DNA of 64,000 bases. Source: Boesenbergia rotunda. Its lineage: Eukaryota; Streptophyta; Magnoliopsida; Zingiberales; Zingiberaceae. Position numbers and translations under genes: made by a program. The stretch spans positions 248,001-312,000 of the forward strand of contig JAGFNQ010001607.1 of NCBI GenBank assembly GCA_024364735.1. Direction: 5' to 3'. Numbering within the stretch: position 1 is the first letter of the stretch; each line of letters starts with the position of its first letter. Positions 45,820 to 58,600 of the stretch are shown here, piece after piece. The notes under the pieces were generated by a model, which worked only from the letters and a program-made list of their open reading frames with translations, had not been told where the DNA came from and searched no databases.

Positions 45820-48800
45820 ATGGCTGGCTTGAAGAAGTCGAAGAGGGTTTCCTGGGCCAGAGAGTTGAATCAGGTAACCATCGAACTGGTTCCATTTCGA
45901 CGCTATGAATCTCCGGGAGTGTTCTTCTTTTGCTCCACTTGCTTTCGGTTGGTCGTTTGCTCGCCTTGTCCTTTCTCGTTTCTGACCTAGTTTATCGTTT
46001 GGGGATTTGTTGGTGGAAAGCACCGATACATCGCGATGTTTGAGTTTTCGTTTTTCTGATTTTCTGATCGGAGCTCGGAGGTTGCCATTTTTGGAATTGA
46101 TCTGCTAGCTTTTTCGCTGAATTTTTGGTTTTCTTGTGTGTTTGATTGATGACTTAGACATCCCAAAGTTTAAAATCTCTGCTTCAGTGAAGTAATTTCC
46201 CGGTTTGTATTTGTGGTTGATTCTTCAATTGATTGCTTGGGAAGCATTGGGCGAAATGTTCAGCAGGAGTTGGATGGAGATGAGACAAAGCTAAAAATTA
46301 TCTGAGACGGCAAAAAAGAATTAACACCATGGATGACTAATTAATCAATGTGACTAAAATGTCAATTAACAATTGGGCATTATTATATATACCAATTCCT
46401 CCCGTGACTAAAAGTTGTTCTCAACTTGTGACTAAAAGTTGACACTATGGATACTGATCAAACAATCAAATTAAAATTAGTAGACATCAGTAATTCCTAC
46501 ATATCTCAAGGTTAATTCTAAGGATACAACTGACCATGTTTCTTCCATAAATACTAAACATCAAAATGGAAAATTAGAGAAATTGATAAATGTGATAACC
46601 AACCATCAACTAAGTTGTTTTAAATATTTCTTTTTTGCAATTAACAAAAAAAAAATCGGTATGAGATCACTGGTGGGGAGCAGGCATTATGGCTGACTCC
46701 ATTTTACGTGCCCAAAAAATGTCAACACACAGACACACACAAAAAAAGAAGAGATTGTCCATGCCCATATAGGAAATCTATTACGTTATTGTTTGTTCTC
46801 ATCGCTTGTTGAACATCACTCTTCTTGAACTTGTCTCATCTATGATCAACTAAACTGGTAGAAGTCAACTAGTAATATTTCCTACTAAACCTAAATTTTG
46901 TAGTCTTACTTTTATTTCCGCTTATTTTCTATTGATTTTGTGCTTATCATCCAATGTGATTTACGATCCGGTATTCACTAGTCAAACATATCTTGGTTGG
47001 CATTATAAGAAGAACTAGAATCTTGATCTATCATTTTCAAAATCCAATTAATACTTTCTTAAAATGGTAATATAAGAAACTGTAATACAATTTTACCAAT
47101 TAGTTCTTGGATCTTTTCAAAAATTAATTTTAGGTTTAAGGCTTTATTGATTAAGGGAAAGCATCTATTTGTATACTAAAATTTATGTAATAGTAATTAA
47201 TGTTTAATGATGTAGTTAAGACAGAGTGCTCTAAAGTCGAGCATCTTCATCCTAGATCTTCTTGGTACATAATAATCCTGTACTGGCTAATAAACTCATT
47301 GACCAAACATGTGAGCAAGTAACATTTTATTGCGACTTTCTCTCTGATCATCCTTTCCTTTTTTGTAAAACTTTTATTGATATAAACAAAAGAGAATTTA
47401 CCCAAATTGGAAGATGCCCAAATCAGGCCTCTCAATTTTGGAAATTCCCAAATCAAGCTTCGCCATTATATACCAAGCTGTTTCACCAATCTACCTGATT
47501 CGAGAATATAGTTATTTGTTGAAATAACTTGCGTAACTTAAATAATTCATTTTTAAAAAGAAAAAGAAATTATCTTTAATCTAACTGATATTTATCTTTT
47601 TTTTAATAAAAATAAGAAAATGTTTTGCTAATTTTTCAATTCATCCATTGAATTAGATTGACTAATTTTGCCCATTTTTTAGGTTTTTTTAAAAAACTAT
47701 GTACAAAATTAAGATGGCAATTAAAACGTTTATAATTCTTTGTTGAGTTATTTTAGCCCAAGTTGTTTCATCAAATAACTTGATTGTTAAGTTGCTGCGA
47801 AATAATTTATTATTAATTCATTCAACAAAATATTAAAAAGTAAAAGGAGGCAAACACCTATTTAATTTTAGTGGGTATTTGTCTATGAAGAACAGACAAA
47901 TCAAGTGTTTTCTCAAAACAAACTTGGTGCCATAAAATTAATTAATAATTTTTTTGTCTTTTAAAATTTGAAAAATATATTTTATAGTCTTTCATCTAAC
48001 ATCTTGATTAAAGGATCAGGCTATTTGGTGGGATAATTTGTGTAACTGAATTAATTGATTTTTTAAATAAAAAGATAAATACTCATTCTGTTAATTGGTA
48101 TTCTTTTTTTTTTTTTTTTTTTGCTGTTTCACTCTTGATAAATTTATATTAATTAATTTCCCCTATTTTAAAAATTAAAAATGTTACCCATAAATTCAAA
48201 CGGGCAATTGTTTTTTTTATTATTATTATTATTATTTTTCTTTATTTCATTCCTTCAAGTTGTTTCATCAAAAATGATTGGCAGGCTGTTGCTAAATAAC
48301 TTAATGAACTGTAATAATTTAATTTAAAAAATAGAAAACGGTAAACATCTACTTAATTTTAGTGCGTGTGTGTCTGTATGAAAGGAGGAAAAAATAATTT
48401 TGCTAATTTCAGTTCATCAAGATATTTTCATCAAACAACTCGATGGTATGAAATTAATTTTCATCAAACAAATTTTCATTTTAAATTGTAATATTTCTGT
48501 ATTGATTTTTTTTCAACCACTGATGTTGTTTTATCAAATAGTTTGATCCTTGGATCTAGCATGAATCAAGTTGTTTTGCAAAACAATGGAATGTATTCTG
48601 GTCATGAAAAATGGGGAAGTTTGGTTTTGGCATTTAGGAATGAAGGAGTGTGATTGTGGTATTTCCTAATAATAGTGGTCTTTGGATAATTGTTCAAAAA
48701 ATAATCCATAACTTAATTCTACTTAAAACGCTTTGCTACTAGAAATGCAGCTTCAGCTGATGACATGACTCTATCTTCTTCCTTTACCATAGGAATATCT

Positions 48801-51800
48801 CTAAAATGGTAGAGGCATCCTTAATTGTGCTTACTGAGAGTGACATCTGCATCTCATTATCATTTCTTTCCTAACTGTGCGAAGTAGTTGTTTCTTTGTC
48901 CACCTGATCCTTTGCCCACCTGTTCTTGTTGCTAGCATCCAAATGAAATCTTATGAACCTAAACTAATTGGTCATCTGCCAATCCATTCCTTACATCACA
49001 AAGCTGCTAGTAACCTTTAAGTGATAAAGTTGGAAATTTTGAACAATTTTCATGGATACGTATTTATAGTATGAAATGAAAATTTAATCTGTAATTAAAA
49101 TTAACTAACGTCTTACTGAAGGCAAAAAAGAGTATGGCTGAAACATGAAATGATGTTATTGTAATAAACCTCTACTATAATTTTTTAACAAGTTTTATAT
49201 TATGTTGTTTTTTGGCAAAATCTTATTTATGCCTTTGCCATTTGCTAAGCATTTTTTCTTTCAGATTTGAAATAAAAATTATGCTTGTCCTACATAAAGA
49301 ACATGCAATATTTCTACTAAATTAAAAATGAATGTTAGTGAAAAAGAGACATGTATTTATCAACTGTCATTCGGGCTTCTTTATGTTTTACGTTAATGAT
49401 TTCTTAGCCATTGGGAAAGATATTTTCAATGCCACCTAATTGTATAAAGATTTTCCAAATATTTCAAATATTGCTTTTGCTTTTACATGGATATAATAGA
49501 CAGCTTAGAGAAAATCTTTTTGTAGTTGAATAAATAGGTACACCAAAGTCAGTGAGTTGATTACTGAGAATTTAGTTGTTGGCAATGGATAAATATTGAA
49601 GTGTTCACGTATGTGAAATTTTACCATTTTAACACTGCAAATTATTCTACTGTTTGATCGTTGTTTTAAATTTTGTTTGTTTAATTGATTTTAGAGCATA
49701 CACATCATAATGTTGCAATTGTACTTTATCAGAAATATATGGAATAATCCTTGAAATTAAATGATTATTCTTTCTTTTCCCCTCTGAACGTGTTCTAATC
49801 TCTTTGTTTTTCCAAAAGAAATTTAATATTTGTAATTCAAGTTACTGTAACGAATGTTAAGAGAAACTAACTGGGATATTGATACATGTCTCCATTCCAT
49901 TCATTCCAAAGAATTGATCTTGAAAATTAATAGGTCAATTTTACAATAGAATCTGAGTTATATTTTTAAGGATCTTCTGTATGAATATAACTTCATTCTA
50001 CATAAGGTTATATCTTTAGTGATATTTTGTTCTTTAATTTTTTTTAGTTGATTAGAAAGAGTCTTATTTGATTTCCTATGCTTACTATTTTATTGATTCA
50101 GTTCAGATTATCAGTTGTTTTTGGGTATGCTTACCAAGTAAAAATGTTTTAACTTTATTTTTGAGATTTTGCGTAACTAGATTTGATGGCTTGTATAGGG
50201 TGACACTTCCTAAATTATGAATGCACAGTTTGATGCCTAGGACATTTTCAAAGACACATTTGAGACAAGTCTGCTGCCAAATAAAACTTTAATTCTTCAG
50301 ATGTGCACCGAGTCCACTGTCTGCATGGGCTACAGACTTGAAATTTCTGAAAATTTGCATTCATATTGTTCTACTCTTTTTCTCTCATCGTTAATACTCT
50401 TAGCATATTTGTTAACCTAAAACATGACCCATAACTGTAAGATCAGTTTAACAGGCTTTTACTTTTCTTGTTTTCCATCTCAATTGTTGATATGGATGAC
50501 CATTATCTTTCAACTCAAATAATGTCAAATTATAGCCTTTCCTTGCAATTCAAGTTTATAAGGCTATGACACTCAAATTTTTAGGATGTCAGCAGAACAT
50601 AACATAATGGATAGCCAACCCCACCTAGTGGGATAAGGCTTGGTTGTTATTGTTGTTGTTGTATTGTTGCGTAACATTATGGATATCTTAGGGTCAATCC
50701 ATCAAATGCTAGTGTTGCAATACGGGATCTTAATTAATATCTGAGCTTAACATGGCTAAACATAGTGCATCTCCATAGAGAATTGCCACAAATCATGAAT
50801 ATCTAATACAACCTACTTTAAATCTAGATTTGGCTGTTGAGACAAAACAAGATACTAAACACATGCAAAGTAGGCACTGTGAACTTAGTTCAAAATAATC
50901 ATTTAATAAGGCTTTACAAGCAATCATTATCAGCAATGCATCATAATATAGGAACTATTATCCTATGCAACAATTTTCTGTGTACATTGTTCCAAGGGTA
51001 TAGCCGAGTTGGTCACCACATGGTAGATTTGTAGAAATGAGCAAGAGTTAATTCCCAGTAAAGTTGGGAAAAAATATCCTCCTATGTGGTGACCTGCTTG
51101 GTTTCCTTGGTTTCCTGATTACCTCTCTACAACAGAAATTGTCTGTGTACATTGCCTCAATGTTATTGACCACATTCTTATATTGCACTAGCATGCATAC
51201 ACCAAAAGAATTCTGCTTTGCTATCAACATAAAATTGCTACATCATAAATTATAACAAAGTACCATAACTATGGATTTAAAATAAGGTTGTGAGGGTTCA
51301 GAAGGGACATCTATAATCAATGCATGATAATATAGGAATTACTGGTCAATTAAACAACTGTCTATCTATATACAAAAATTACCTCGACGTTACGAAATAC
51401 TCTATCACGTTAATATTTTGCAACCAAACTACAGTTCAACCATCATATATAGTGTTTAACATCTTTGCTACCAACACAAAATTGTTAAATTATAAACTAT
51501 AAAATTGTTAAATTATAAACTATAATAAATTACTAATTCATTTGATATTCAAAAGCAATTTTAATTTTTCCATTAACCCATCCAACACCCTTGTTCGCCC
51601 AAAACCCCCCATGCAACTTCTACCTTCACCTTCTCACCTATGTCTTGTGGTTTAGATTGCCATTTTTAGTCATCTTTTCTTCCCTGTTCCATTTCTTGTC
51701 AATGTCATTTGTTCACACTCAATGTTATCTTGTCATTAGTAAATAGCAATATAACAACAACAACCAAAGCTTATCCCACTATGGGGGATCGGCTATATGG

Positions 51801-54156
51801 ATCCTTCTACGTCATTAGGCTCTATCCCTTATTATATCATCATCTATATTTAAATAAATTTATCTTGTTTTATTGTTGCTAATAAGTTTTCTTTGGTCTT
51901 CCTCTTCCTCATTTGATGTGCATATTTGTCATTACTAAATAGCAATATGGAACAAAATTTCATTACTTATTTGCAAATTTTATGGATTTCTTTGTCGTTA
52001 TTTCTACTTTGTCTAATTTGATTGGCATAAAATCTTATGATTACAAGGTTGGTAGAGAAAGATAATTATCTTTTATGTTTGCATAAAAAATTAGATGTTT
52101 ATTTTAAAAAGATTAACCAGTGGGTAATGTCGAACTTGGGGCGACCGGCCCGGCTCTACGGAAGTTTTCCACCGGCCGCTAGGGTAAATCGGGAAGTGTT
52201 CGCGGCGGGTGGTCCAGAAGCCCAACATCATACGGTCGCAACCCCCCCATTTGGAGAACAAATTTCTGCAAAATTCGCCGTAGTTAGGGATTGAACCGCG
52301 GATGCTTAGGAAATAACTAGTCGCCCTTCCGTTGCATCATAGCCCCGGGGGCTTAGATGCTTATTTTAATTCAATACTCTGGTGTGCTGATTTCTTAGTT
52401 CCTTGTAGAGGGCGTCAGGCCTATTGTCTGTGTACCTATTCAACTTCAAATTTGAAACAGAAGATGTATTATATTTGTTTTCTATTGCTAGATCCACCAA
52501 ATGGATCCGATGTTTTGCTTTTAGTTCTGGTTGCATTTTGCTTGTTCTCCCCTGGCAATTTTATTCTCTAGATGATAGACTTCTACAAGTTAGCAGAGTT
52601 AATTGTGATAGTTTTTCCTTTTGAACAACAGGTAAGATTATTTTTAGCAGAGGACGCCCCTTCTCTCTCTGGCTTGGGGCCCAAGACAATCTCCAAGCAA
52701 AGGGGTCATGGTTATTGCATGCTTCTAGCATAAGCAATGATGATTCTTCCCTTCCTCCAGGCTTCGAATCACCTCATCCTGCATATCAGTTCAGACCTGA
52801 AATCGCACAAATCCCTTTGGTCAAGTGGAAATGCCCTCTCAGAGTAAGAAATAATCTGTTCGGTTTGTATTTCTCAAACATTTAGATTGTGTTGTGTCAC
52901 ATGGAGAGGCTTTTAACACTTTGTATGGTCATCCTTGATTTTCCATTCAGATACTCTTGAGTCCAAAATGGTTAGTAGCTGCTGGAGCAGAAAGTGAAGA
53001 AGTTACTGTACAGAATCAAAGACAAGTGAGAGTGCTTGAAGCAATCTATCCACGTTCAACTTCTATACCGCCAAAGTAAGTTGGTGTTCTTGTTAAATGT
53101 GGTTTTAATACCTTTTACCAGCTTTAATTTATCCCTCTGAATAAAAAATAATGCAGTCCTTCAGTTTCATCCGAGGTGCAAGACTCATTTTGCGATGATT
53201 CCCAAACACCTACAATTCCTATTACTGCTGTTGAAGATGAAGATCCGTCAGAACAATTAGAAACTGATCCGCTGTGCAGCCAGTTCCAACAAACAACTGC
53301 TCAGAATCTGCCGGGCTCGATCAGACAACAGGACATTCAAGATCATTCTTCAGACACACAACGCTCCCAAGTCTGTGCTTTGCAGTCTGCCCTAACCATG
53401 TCTCAGAGTGATACAACAGCTGCTAGGATTTTGGGTAGTGCAGCACCTGACGTTGTCGCAGCTGCTTCTGCTGCATTCACAGCGATAATGAAAAGCAACG
53501 AGCAAGGAAGCATGATCGACCGTGATCTTCTGATTAGTATCCTCACCAATCCTAGCTTAGTGGAGAAGCTGGTTTCAGAGTATGGAGCTTCTGGAGAGTC
53601 TCAGCCAGCATTAGCTTCTTCTTCCACCCCATTTTCACATTCATCTCTACCAATCCAATCCCCATCTCAGCCTCCAGCTCCACCTCCAGGAGTTCCTCCA
53701 ATGAGTAACAATGCACCTCCCCTGCCAGTTTATCGAACTTCACAAATGTATTCTTTGCCTAGTTCAGTGCCATCCCCTGTTATGAATGCTCATGCTGTGC
53801 CATCGATTCCAATCCCTCCGATTCCTCCTAAACTTATGCCAGGTGCCCAAGTGGTAGTTAGAGATGCAAATTATTTGAAGAGCTTAGTCCAGCAGCATGG
53901 CGGTGAGAAGCAAGATACTTCTAGCTACCATAACAATATGGTGACCGGGAATGTCGATCTAGTAAATGGTTCTAGTCACCAAAGAGAAGCAAGACCTAAG
54001 ATCCCCAGGCCTTGCGCCTTCTTCAACACACCTAAAGGATGTCGGCACGGTGCAAACTGCTCATATCAGCATGATCCTTCTCTACCACCGAGAACCCAGC
54101 AGCCCAGAGGATCTAAGAGGATTAAGTTAGATGGGGGGATCGTTTACAGGAATTAA
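45820..54156 (+). CDS. CCCH zinc-finger protein (plant C3H6/C3H30-like), four exons, frameshift in exon 2
   Basis: Exon 1 (45820-45873) encodes MAGLKKSKRVSWARELNQ, the conserved start of this plant family. Exon 2 (52632-52843) reads VRLFLAEDAPSLSGLG and then, one frame later, AQDNLQAKGSWLLHA...LPPGFE. Exon 3 is 52951-53075. Exon 4 is 53157-54156 and carries a Pro-rich region and one zinc finger, C-x8-C-x5-C-x3-H (RPCAFFNTPKGCRHGANCSY), at about residue 417 of 463. A TDP-like disordered middle and a basic tail follow family pattern. Such proteins bind RNA. Intron 1 is 6758 bp and holds SINE and LINE remnants. Exon 2 is 212 nt while its flanking phases need 213: one G is missing from the GGGG run at 52676-52679. 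Either an assembly error or a null allele. Confidence 0.88.
47500..48560 (+). repeat. Degenerate ~500-bp tandem repeat in CCCH intron 1
   Basis: Two units (about 47500-47900 and 48030-48400) share, in order, AAGTTGTTTCATCAAA, TTGCTGCGAAATAA/TTGCTAAATAA and ACATCTACTTAATTTTAGTG-type blocks. A third partial unit follows to 48560. Similarity is moderate. Confidence 0.6.
50600..50672 (+). mobile_element. LINE/SINE 3' end with TTG-repeat tail
   Basis: GCCAACCCCACCTAGTGGGA followed by TAAGGCTTGGTTGTTATTG and a (TTG)n tail matches the widespread 3' end shared by plant RTE-type LINEs and Au-like SINEs. Only the 3' end is recognisable. It lies in CCCH intron 1. Confidence 0.7.
51745..51840 (-). mobile_element. 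LINE/SINE 3' end with TTG-repeat tail (inverted)
   Basis: Starts with the complement of a TTG tail (AACAACAACAACC) and continues AAGCTTATCCCACTATGGGG and GGCTATATGGATCCTTCTAC, the same 3'-end family as at 50600 but longer and in opposite orientation. Confidence 0.75.
52091..52369 (-). mobile_element. Full-length tRNA-derived SINE in CCCH intron 1
   Basis: A 17-bp direct repeat TTAGATGYTTATTTTAA (52091-52107 and 52353-52369, one mismatch) flanks a 245-bp body. On the minus strand the body starts GCCCCCGGGGCTATGATGC and carries a B box GGTTCAATCCC. The head resembles that of the SINE in RPS13. The body matches the truncated copies at 27.1 and 61.2 kb. Confidence 0.9.
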
Positions 54157-55191
54157 GGGGGCTTTATGTTTGACATTCTTGTTCCTTTTCTTGTTACTTC
54201 ATAGTGTTCATTCATCTCGCTCGTAAATAGCTGCTCGGTACCCCTGTTTTTGATCTTACGACTCGCAAATGTTGTTGTTAAGAATTGTGAATTAGCGACT
54301 CGTAGCTCATCATCTGCAGGTAAATCCAATATGATCAGTCAAGAATTCTGTTGTCGATGTCTTGGTTAAATCTGTCTTACGAACTTCAGAAGTTCATTGT
54401 CTGATTGTATTTATGTAAAATAAAATAATAAACGAGTTTGGTGTTTAGTTCAATTTTAATCCCACTTTAAAATTATTAATAATTAAGTAAGCAATATATC
54501 ATATTAAATAGAACATTAATTTTAAACTATTATTTTTGCGTCAAATCTTTCCTAACACCTACTAATAGTTGAAAGGTTGAAATGAACCGTAAATTCTCCG
54601 GTCCAAATATTCGGGTCAAACTGCACCTGTGCACATAAGGGACGGACGGTTCAAGGATATTTGGTCGCCGCCGAATGGTTAAATTTTTCGACTGACAATA
54701 AATTTAAAATTCAAATCTATGTATTATTGGAGATTTTTTATCATAAAAAAATAACTTAAAAATATTAGTCATCTGAAATTTATGATGGACGAAAAATTTT
54801 CATAAGATCATATTATTCATTTTTAAAATAATAATATCTATTTGATAGCTTTGGGATAATGATGTAACGATATAGAATTTTTTAAATATATAAGGATTGA
54901 GATTTAATCTTGATGAATTAATAGAGGAATCTTTTTTAATGATTATTAATCTAAGAATCTTTGGTTGATAGCCGTTTGCTAATAGTAGTTTTCTTTTTAT
55001 TTTAATAATCGATGAAAAGTTTATATCCAATCGATACAGAATTAATCGAATATAAGGAGGGTAACTAGTGTAAACTAAAAGAAATATGTATTTGTTCGTC
55101 GAGTCCAAATGCGTTGATCCCCAAATAAACATGGTTGGTAAGACGTCATTTAAAGCATTAAAATTTAATTATATTTGTAATAAGACTTCAA

Positions 55192-55194
<3 letters not shown>
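54157..55194. other. 3' flank of the CCCH gene
   Basis: AT-rich, with no gene recognised. Open frames here on the minus strand are low-complexity. Confidence 0.5.

Positions 55195-55280
<86 letters not shown>
55195..55280. repeat. (AT)n microsatellite
   Basis: About 85 bp of near-pure AT dinucleotide, directly left of the fold-back element; a second (AT)n run lies on its right side at about 55673-55694. Confidence 0.95.
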
Positions 55281-55288
<8 letters not shown>

Positions 55289-55672
55289 GAAATGCTCACG
55301 GATCACTTCCTGTGGACTGCGTGCGGACCGCGTACGTGACCCTACCTGATCGGTCAGGGACATCCCTGACCGATCAGGCAGGTGCCTGATCGGTCACCGT
55401 GACTGATCAACTGTTATCTAATGTCGACGAGTTCATCGCTATCCTAGGGTTCACTACGCCGATAGGTTCACTGCTACCCTAGGGTTCACCGCACCTCTTA
55501 AGGTTATAATTTTGTTTGGGGGCGACGGCCGAAGGCGGCCGATGGTGTCCGATCGACGATTGGCCACCATCGGCGCAGCGCCCTACGCTGCGTGACCGAT
55601 CAAGCAGTTGCCTGATCGGTCTGGCGCTGTGGTCCGCACGGGTCTGCACCGCGCAGTCCATAGCAGATCAAA
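55281..55672. mobile_element. GC-rich fold-back element inserted in an (AT)n tract
   Basis: About 390 bp of GC-rich sequence splits an AT microsatellite. Its ends form an imperfect inverted repeat (TGGACTGCGTGCGGACC at left, complementary to TGGACTGCGCGG and GTGCGGACCAC at right). Inside, GACCGATCAGG/CCTGATCGGTC is repeated in both orientations. A TA-type duplication would be hidden by the microsatellite. No coding capacity. Confidence 0.75.
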
Positions 55673-55694
55673 ACTATATATATATATATATATA

Positions 55695-58600
55695 AATTTT
55701 ATGCTAAAGACTTTATCGTGTAAACTTGTGCAAACCCAGTGTATTTGATTTTTTTTCTTTATTTTTTCTTTTATTTTATTTTTTTATTTTTTGATTGCGA
55801 TTATCCCTAGGATTTAGTCTTCCCATTTGGATTATAGTATTAAGCATAAAAAAATTTTTAAACCAAAAAAATTATTAAGATTTACACGGAGTTTACACGG
55901 TAGGTCGTCCTTAACATAGCAAAACTCTAATTATTTACATATATCATTCATCTAGTATAAGTTGAACGCTCTTGTTTTGTTTTGCTAATTATACGACAAC
56001 ACTATATTATTTTTTTAATTAAAACACAATTAATGTATATAAAATAACTCTAATCTTTTAATATCACGTAATTTCTTTATATTACCATTTGACAAGTGCC
56101 AATAATGAGACCGTGCCCAATCTGTGGGCTGGCATGTGTCCAAGAACAATCAACATTTTTAAAATATCTAATCTATTATTGTTTATCTAAAATATCATTT
56201 CATTAATATAAATTGTTTAACTTAATTTAAGTAATTTTGATTAAAATAACACTAAAAGATATAGTTATTTTGATTAAAACAGTTTTAACTTTATATAGTT
56301 ATTTTAGTCAAAAAAGCTATAAACTATAGCTCAAGGAATACATTTTAAATAAAAAATTATAAATGAAGTGGTAATTTTGAAAAGGATATTCTTTTAATGC
56401 TAGGGATAAAGGATATTATTTTTATTTTATGATATTTTTTTAAAAATGAATTATTCAAATTTCAAATAAATCCAAGGGGTAAGATGAAATATTAGCAAAC
56501 TTTCAAGCGCAATGTGATATTTCCGTAATTAAAATTAATTCACGTCTCCATCATCGGATTATGAGCCGGCGGAATCAAAGAAACAATAAAAAAATTAGTG
56601 TTTAAAAAAAATATGATGCCCATTATCACTTTAACTCTTGATAAAGTTTGATAAAATTAATATATTCATCTTTCTCATATATTAGTCAAAATATTCAAAT
56701 TAATAAATTTTATTATTTATTTTCTCTATATTAACTCTGAAATAGATTAACGAGGATATTGAGATGAATAAATCATCTTTTACTACTACAAAGATACATA
56801 ATGGAGTACAAATTTATTATTTATTTATTATTATTATTATTTATAAAGTTGATAGAAATAGTTTTTTAATATCATGTTTGTTTGATATTCCGATTCATAT
56901 TTTTATAAATAATTAAGGGGTCGGACGTATGAGAATCCGATGTCAACATATAATTTTTTACATCAAAAAAGTAAAATATAGACCTAGGCTAAAATGCAAC
57001 CATGAAATATTTTAACGATTATTCAGATATTTAATATTTAAATTTTAATTACAATATATTATATCAGTGATTTTTTTCTAATGAGATAGTAAAAAATTTA
57101 AGAATGTTAGCTATTAGATTTTGGATTAGGAATGTTTCTTAATTTACTCGAAAGGTAGATAAAATTTTTTTTATGAAATTAAATTAATCATTTCTAAAAT
57201 TCATCGATTTGAGAATAAGACAATCATGATTAAAAATGAATAAATATAAAAAGGCTAAAAGCCTAAAGTAGCACATGGTGGGGAACATGTCCCACGATCG
57301 AGTTGGGTATAATTATGATATCTAAAATTTAAAATTAAATTATATTAAATTAAACAATAAAACTGATGGGTCAGAATCTAATCATCCAAAATATATTTTT
57401 ATAAATAAATAAAAATTAATTTAATAAAAAAATAAATATGAAAAATATAATTAAACATGTAATAAATAAGAAAGAATATAATTGAGATTAAATATTTTTA
57501 ATTATGATATTAAAAATTATAAAAAAATTATAATAGATTTATATATTTTTATAAGTTAAAAAAATAATTTAATATAAAAATAAATAACAAAGAATACCAA
57601 TTAATATGAAAATAAATAGATAATGATATAATTTAATAGAAAAAAATAAGAAAGGTTTAAATTAAAAAAGAATATTAAATTAAATTATTTAATTTTTTTT
57701 TAAAATTTGTTCTAATCAGTCAAATTTTGACTATTTAACATTATCCTAAATAAAATTGTCTTCTTTAATTGATATGACAAGAAATTAATGGCATCTTATG
57801 ACCTTTGTGCACATGCATCTGCGCCGCACCCTGCTTTTTATTATATTAATAAGGAGTTTAAATGTTAATTAACAAGTTTATAAGAAAGGGTGGTAAAAAT
57901 CAATCAAAGGGCTCTTTTCATTAGAATACTCCATCATATCATTATATTTTACTTTATGAAACTATCCTTATTTTTTTTAAGACTACCGTAACATTATTAT
58001 TATATAATTATAACAATTATAATTTAATAGTTACTATATAATTATAATAACTATAATTTTATACTACCATAACTATACTAACTATACAAGTTATAATAGC
58101 TATGAGACTATGGCAGTATTTGAAAGAGTTTTTAATTTTTGAAAAGTGATTTTTATAATGATTATCTCGCAGTCGAAAAGTAAAAAAAAAAGCATGTAGT
58201 ATTTGAAAATAGAAGTAAAAATTTGATACAAAGTAAATTTGAGTGTTGGGTCAATAATTACTTTCAAGTTTTATTTTTAGTTAAATGATAATAATATCCT
58301 TAAACTTTATAACTTAATTTTTTTTCAATTATCTAAATATAATTTTGATACACCATCAATAATATTTTATATATTTATTATTATATTTTGAATATTATAT
58401 AAAAATTGTTTTTTTTTAAATATATGTTCAAAAAAGATATAAAATTAATAAAAATAAAAATATAAAAAATGATAAAATTTATAAAAATAGGTATAAAAAT
58501 TCTAAAAATATAAATTATATAAAAGGTAAAATTTTATTTAAAAGTGTGATGACAATTATGTAAAATGATAAATTTATTAAGAGTGTAAATGCCAACTTTT

